The notes below the pieces were generated by a model that saw nothing but the letters and a program-made list of their open reading frames with translations, searched no databases and had not been told where the DNA came from. From Rhodococcus yunnanensis NBRC 103083 (lineage in GTDB: Bacteria > Actinomycetota > Actinomycetes > Mycobacteriales > Mycobacteriaceae), in contig NZ_BCXH01000001.1 in NCBI RefSeq assembly GCF_001895005.1, positions 310,001 through 374,000 on the forward strand: a DNA stretch of 64,000 bases, written 5' to 3'. The translations under genes and the position numbers were made by a program. Positions 63,401-64,000 of this stretch are shown here, one piece after another. How positions within the stretch are numbered: position 1 is the first letter of the stretch; each line of letters opens with the position of its first letter.

Positions 63401-64000
63401 TCGACGACACGCTCGAACGGAATCTCGGTGTGCCCGAACGCTTCCAGATCCGCGTCGACGACGCGGCCGAGCAAGGATTCGAACGACTCGGCGCCGTCGA
63501 CGACCGTACGCAGCACGAGCGTGTTGACGAACATGCCGATGAGGTCGTCGAGTGCCGCCTCGCCTCGACCTGCGACCGGGGTCGTGATGGCGATGTCCTC
63601 GGTACCGCTGAGCCTCGCCAACGATGCCGCGAACGCGCCGTGCACGATCATGAACATCGTCGCGCTCCGCGTCCGAGCGAACTCCGCGACGCGGCGGTGG
63701 ATGTCGGCGTCGATGGTGAACTTCACTCTGCCGCCGCGGAAGTCCTGAGTGTTCGGTCGCGGTCGATCGGTCGGCAACGGAAGCAGATCGGGAAGCCCAC
63801 GCAGTGCGCCACGCCAGTAGTCGAGCTGGTGTGCGGAGATACTCGTCGCATCGGCCTCGTCGCCCAGCAGCTCTCGCTGCCACAGTGTGTAGTCCGCGTA
63901 CTGGATCTCGAGCGGCTCCCACGCAGGCGCTGCGTTCTGGGTGCGCGACGCGTATGCCACCATCACGTCCCGAGCCAGCGGCGCCATCGAGGCGCCGTCG
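60469..64000 (-). CDS. Nonribosomal peptide synthetase, terminal C-A-PCP-TE module (N-terminus outside window)
   Basis: At least 1176 residues visible. The frame enters the window at the DG of the condensation HHxxxDG motif. The rest of the C domain runs to about 63100, then an adenylation domain (LIYTSGSTGRPKGVAV, FNGYGPTETT, YRTGDVVRW, a final GKLDRKALP), a carrier domain (Ser in DLGGTSLVATR) and a thioesterase (GWSLGG; late His in CAHNQM). By eye against GrsA the pocket reads roughly D, A, Y, F, A, G, G, I, Q: probably a small or aliphatic residue, uncertain. It releases the finished peptide. Confidence 0.93.
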   Translation of the reverse strand, partial: DGASMAPLARDVMVAYASRTQNAAPAWEPLEIQYADYTLWQRELLGDEADATSISAHQLDYWRGALRGLPDLLPLPTDRPRPNTQDFRGGRVKFTIDADIHRRVAEFARTRSATMFMIVHGAFAASLARLSGTEDIAITTPVAGRGEAALDDLIGMFVNTLVLRTVVDGAESFESLLGRVVDADLEAFGHTEIPFERVVEVLNPTRSTAYSPLSQVALSFQNNDEARLELPNLLVEGVDIDVPVAKQDLQLLLSEKFDASGAPAGIEGAFDYATALFDASTVSSFARRFVRVLGAVVAHPGAPVGDVDILADDERPMFAPARGDDGGDPQTWPQILANAVRANPDGSAIEYLDRSLTYRELDAVSTRMARMLIDYGTGPETFVALAMPRSIESVVATWAVTKSGAAFLPVDPNYPADRIAHMLEDSHSPIGLTVAAFRDQLPDTITWLVVDDDEFVADAERYPTDEVTDADRTSTLRVDNPAYLIYTSGSTGRPKGVAVRHRGMANLEDEVTLRFHPKRTSRVSHIASPSFDASVYELTMAFGVGATLVIVPPGIFGGDDLADLLERTSVTHAFLTPAALASIDGDRLQDVEVLAVGGEACTSELVARWAPGRMMFNGYGPTETTIQGSVGGPLVAGERIDVGSPAIGFRYLVLDSRLRPVPAGVAGELYIAGPGTARGYLHRFALTSERFVADPFGEPGERMYRTGDVVRWTADHTIEFVGRSDFQVKVRGFRIELGEIDAALTEHDAVGFAATIGHTAPSGDTVLVSYIRMHDNFAVSTSELTEYLAGSLPRHMIPTALVVLDEIPLTPVGKLDRKALPVPELASASTPYRAPSTPMESAVVDVFAEVLGVSPVGVDDNFFDLGGTSLVATRIVPALESAVGIRVALQALFLDPTAAGLAARIEAGEGSTTPGLDSAFSVVIPLRAQGTASPLFCVHPGIGLSWGYSGIVRHLREDRPVYGLQLPSISEGGEFGSIQELAHRYVREIKSVQPEGPYNLLGWSLGGAIAHAVGVELRGEGDEVESLTIMDSYLATPAESVSGELTVEELLSGLGLDIERDQSQPSLTYEGAVRLLNEKFGQNTGLTPEHLQRINRGFANSTTLMDGFVPDVFDGSILFFAAAHGSGDGVHRDPAEWNAFISGEMEIHPIECAHNQMIEPEVLSKIGEQLENHIGH

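Overview
The window is high-GC actinobacterial chromosome, most likely Rhodococcus or a close mycolic-acid relative. This is inferred from RbpA, IdeR-type iron boxes, a BlaI/M56 pair, an actinobacterial HelD protein with an upstream rifamycin-associated element, a PapA-like acyltransferase, a fused urease gamma/beta subunit, and starts that are often GTG or TTG. No rRNA, tRNA or CRISPR array was seen.

Left third (1-25 kb), mostly housekeeping: 6-phosphogluconate dehydrogenase (cut by the window edge), a DEAD-box helicase with a [10 protein letters not shown] repeat tail, a BlaI/M56 sensor-repressor pair, a membrane esterase coupled to an aminoacyl-phosphatidylglycerol synthase-like protein, and a siderophore ABC importer (two permeases, one fused to an RDD domain, plus the ATPase). 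The importer shares an iron-box promoter region with a divergent FhuF-like gene. A further iron box drives what looks like a short terminated transcript. Then come a thioesterase, a citrate-lyase-like aldolase, a urease operon (ureAB-C-F-G-D) ending in an ArsR-type metal sensor, type II NADH dehydrogenase, and an unrecognised four-gene membrane/cupredoxin operon.

Middle (25-41 kb): a sugar-type ABC importer with a near-ideal promoter overlapped by a dyad operator; nitroreductase; a PPOX/DUF2470 protein; a HelR-like RNA polymerase-associated helicase preceded by a 19-bp inverted repeat of the rifamycin-associated-element type; an F420-type oxidoreductase; a pentapeptide-repeat protein; a DUF2867-like protein; a Mop protein; an M24 peptidase-like protein; a TetR / SGNH-hydrolase / acyltransferase operon with tandem operators; DedA; and a two-component system.

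Accessory island (about 41.4-50.1 kb): unrecognised genes separated by a family of 40-50 bp repeats. Three clear copies and a weaker fourth share GCAG, a central TTTAccGGtAAC-like stretch, CTCTGCATATC and a terminal GTCGTAT at nearly constant spacing. The array lies beside a three-gene recombinase module: an active-looking tyrosine recombinase, a small HTH protein, and a zinc-ribbon protein with a degenerate recombinase domain. A perfect 44-bp palindrome closes the right side. This is the best candidate for an undescribed system: a cassette-like array unlike classical integrons.

Right end (50-64 kb): amidase, small conserved actinobacterial proteins (SAP-like, DUF6328-like, TerB), a holin-like/alkaline-phosphatase-superfamily membrane enzyme, a UlaG-like metallo-hydrolase and rbpA. 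After the rbpA terminator comes what looks like the edge of a biosynthetic cluster: an AroQ-type chorismate mutase, a fused aminodeoxychorismate synthase and the terminal C-A-PCP-TE part of a nonribosomal peptide synthetase running off the window.
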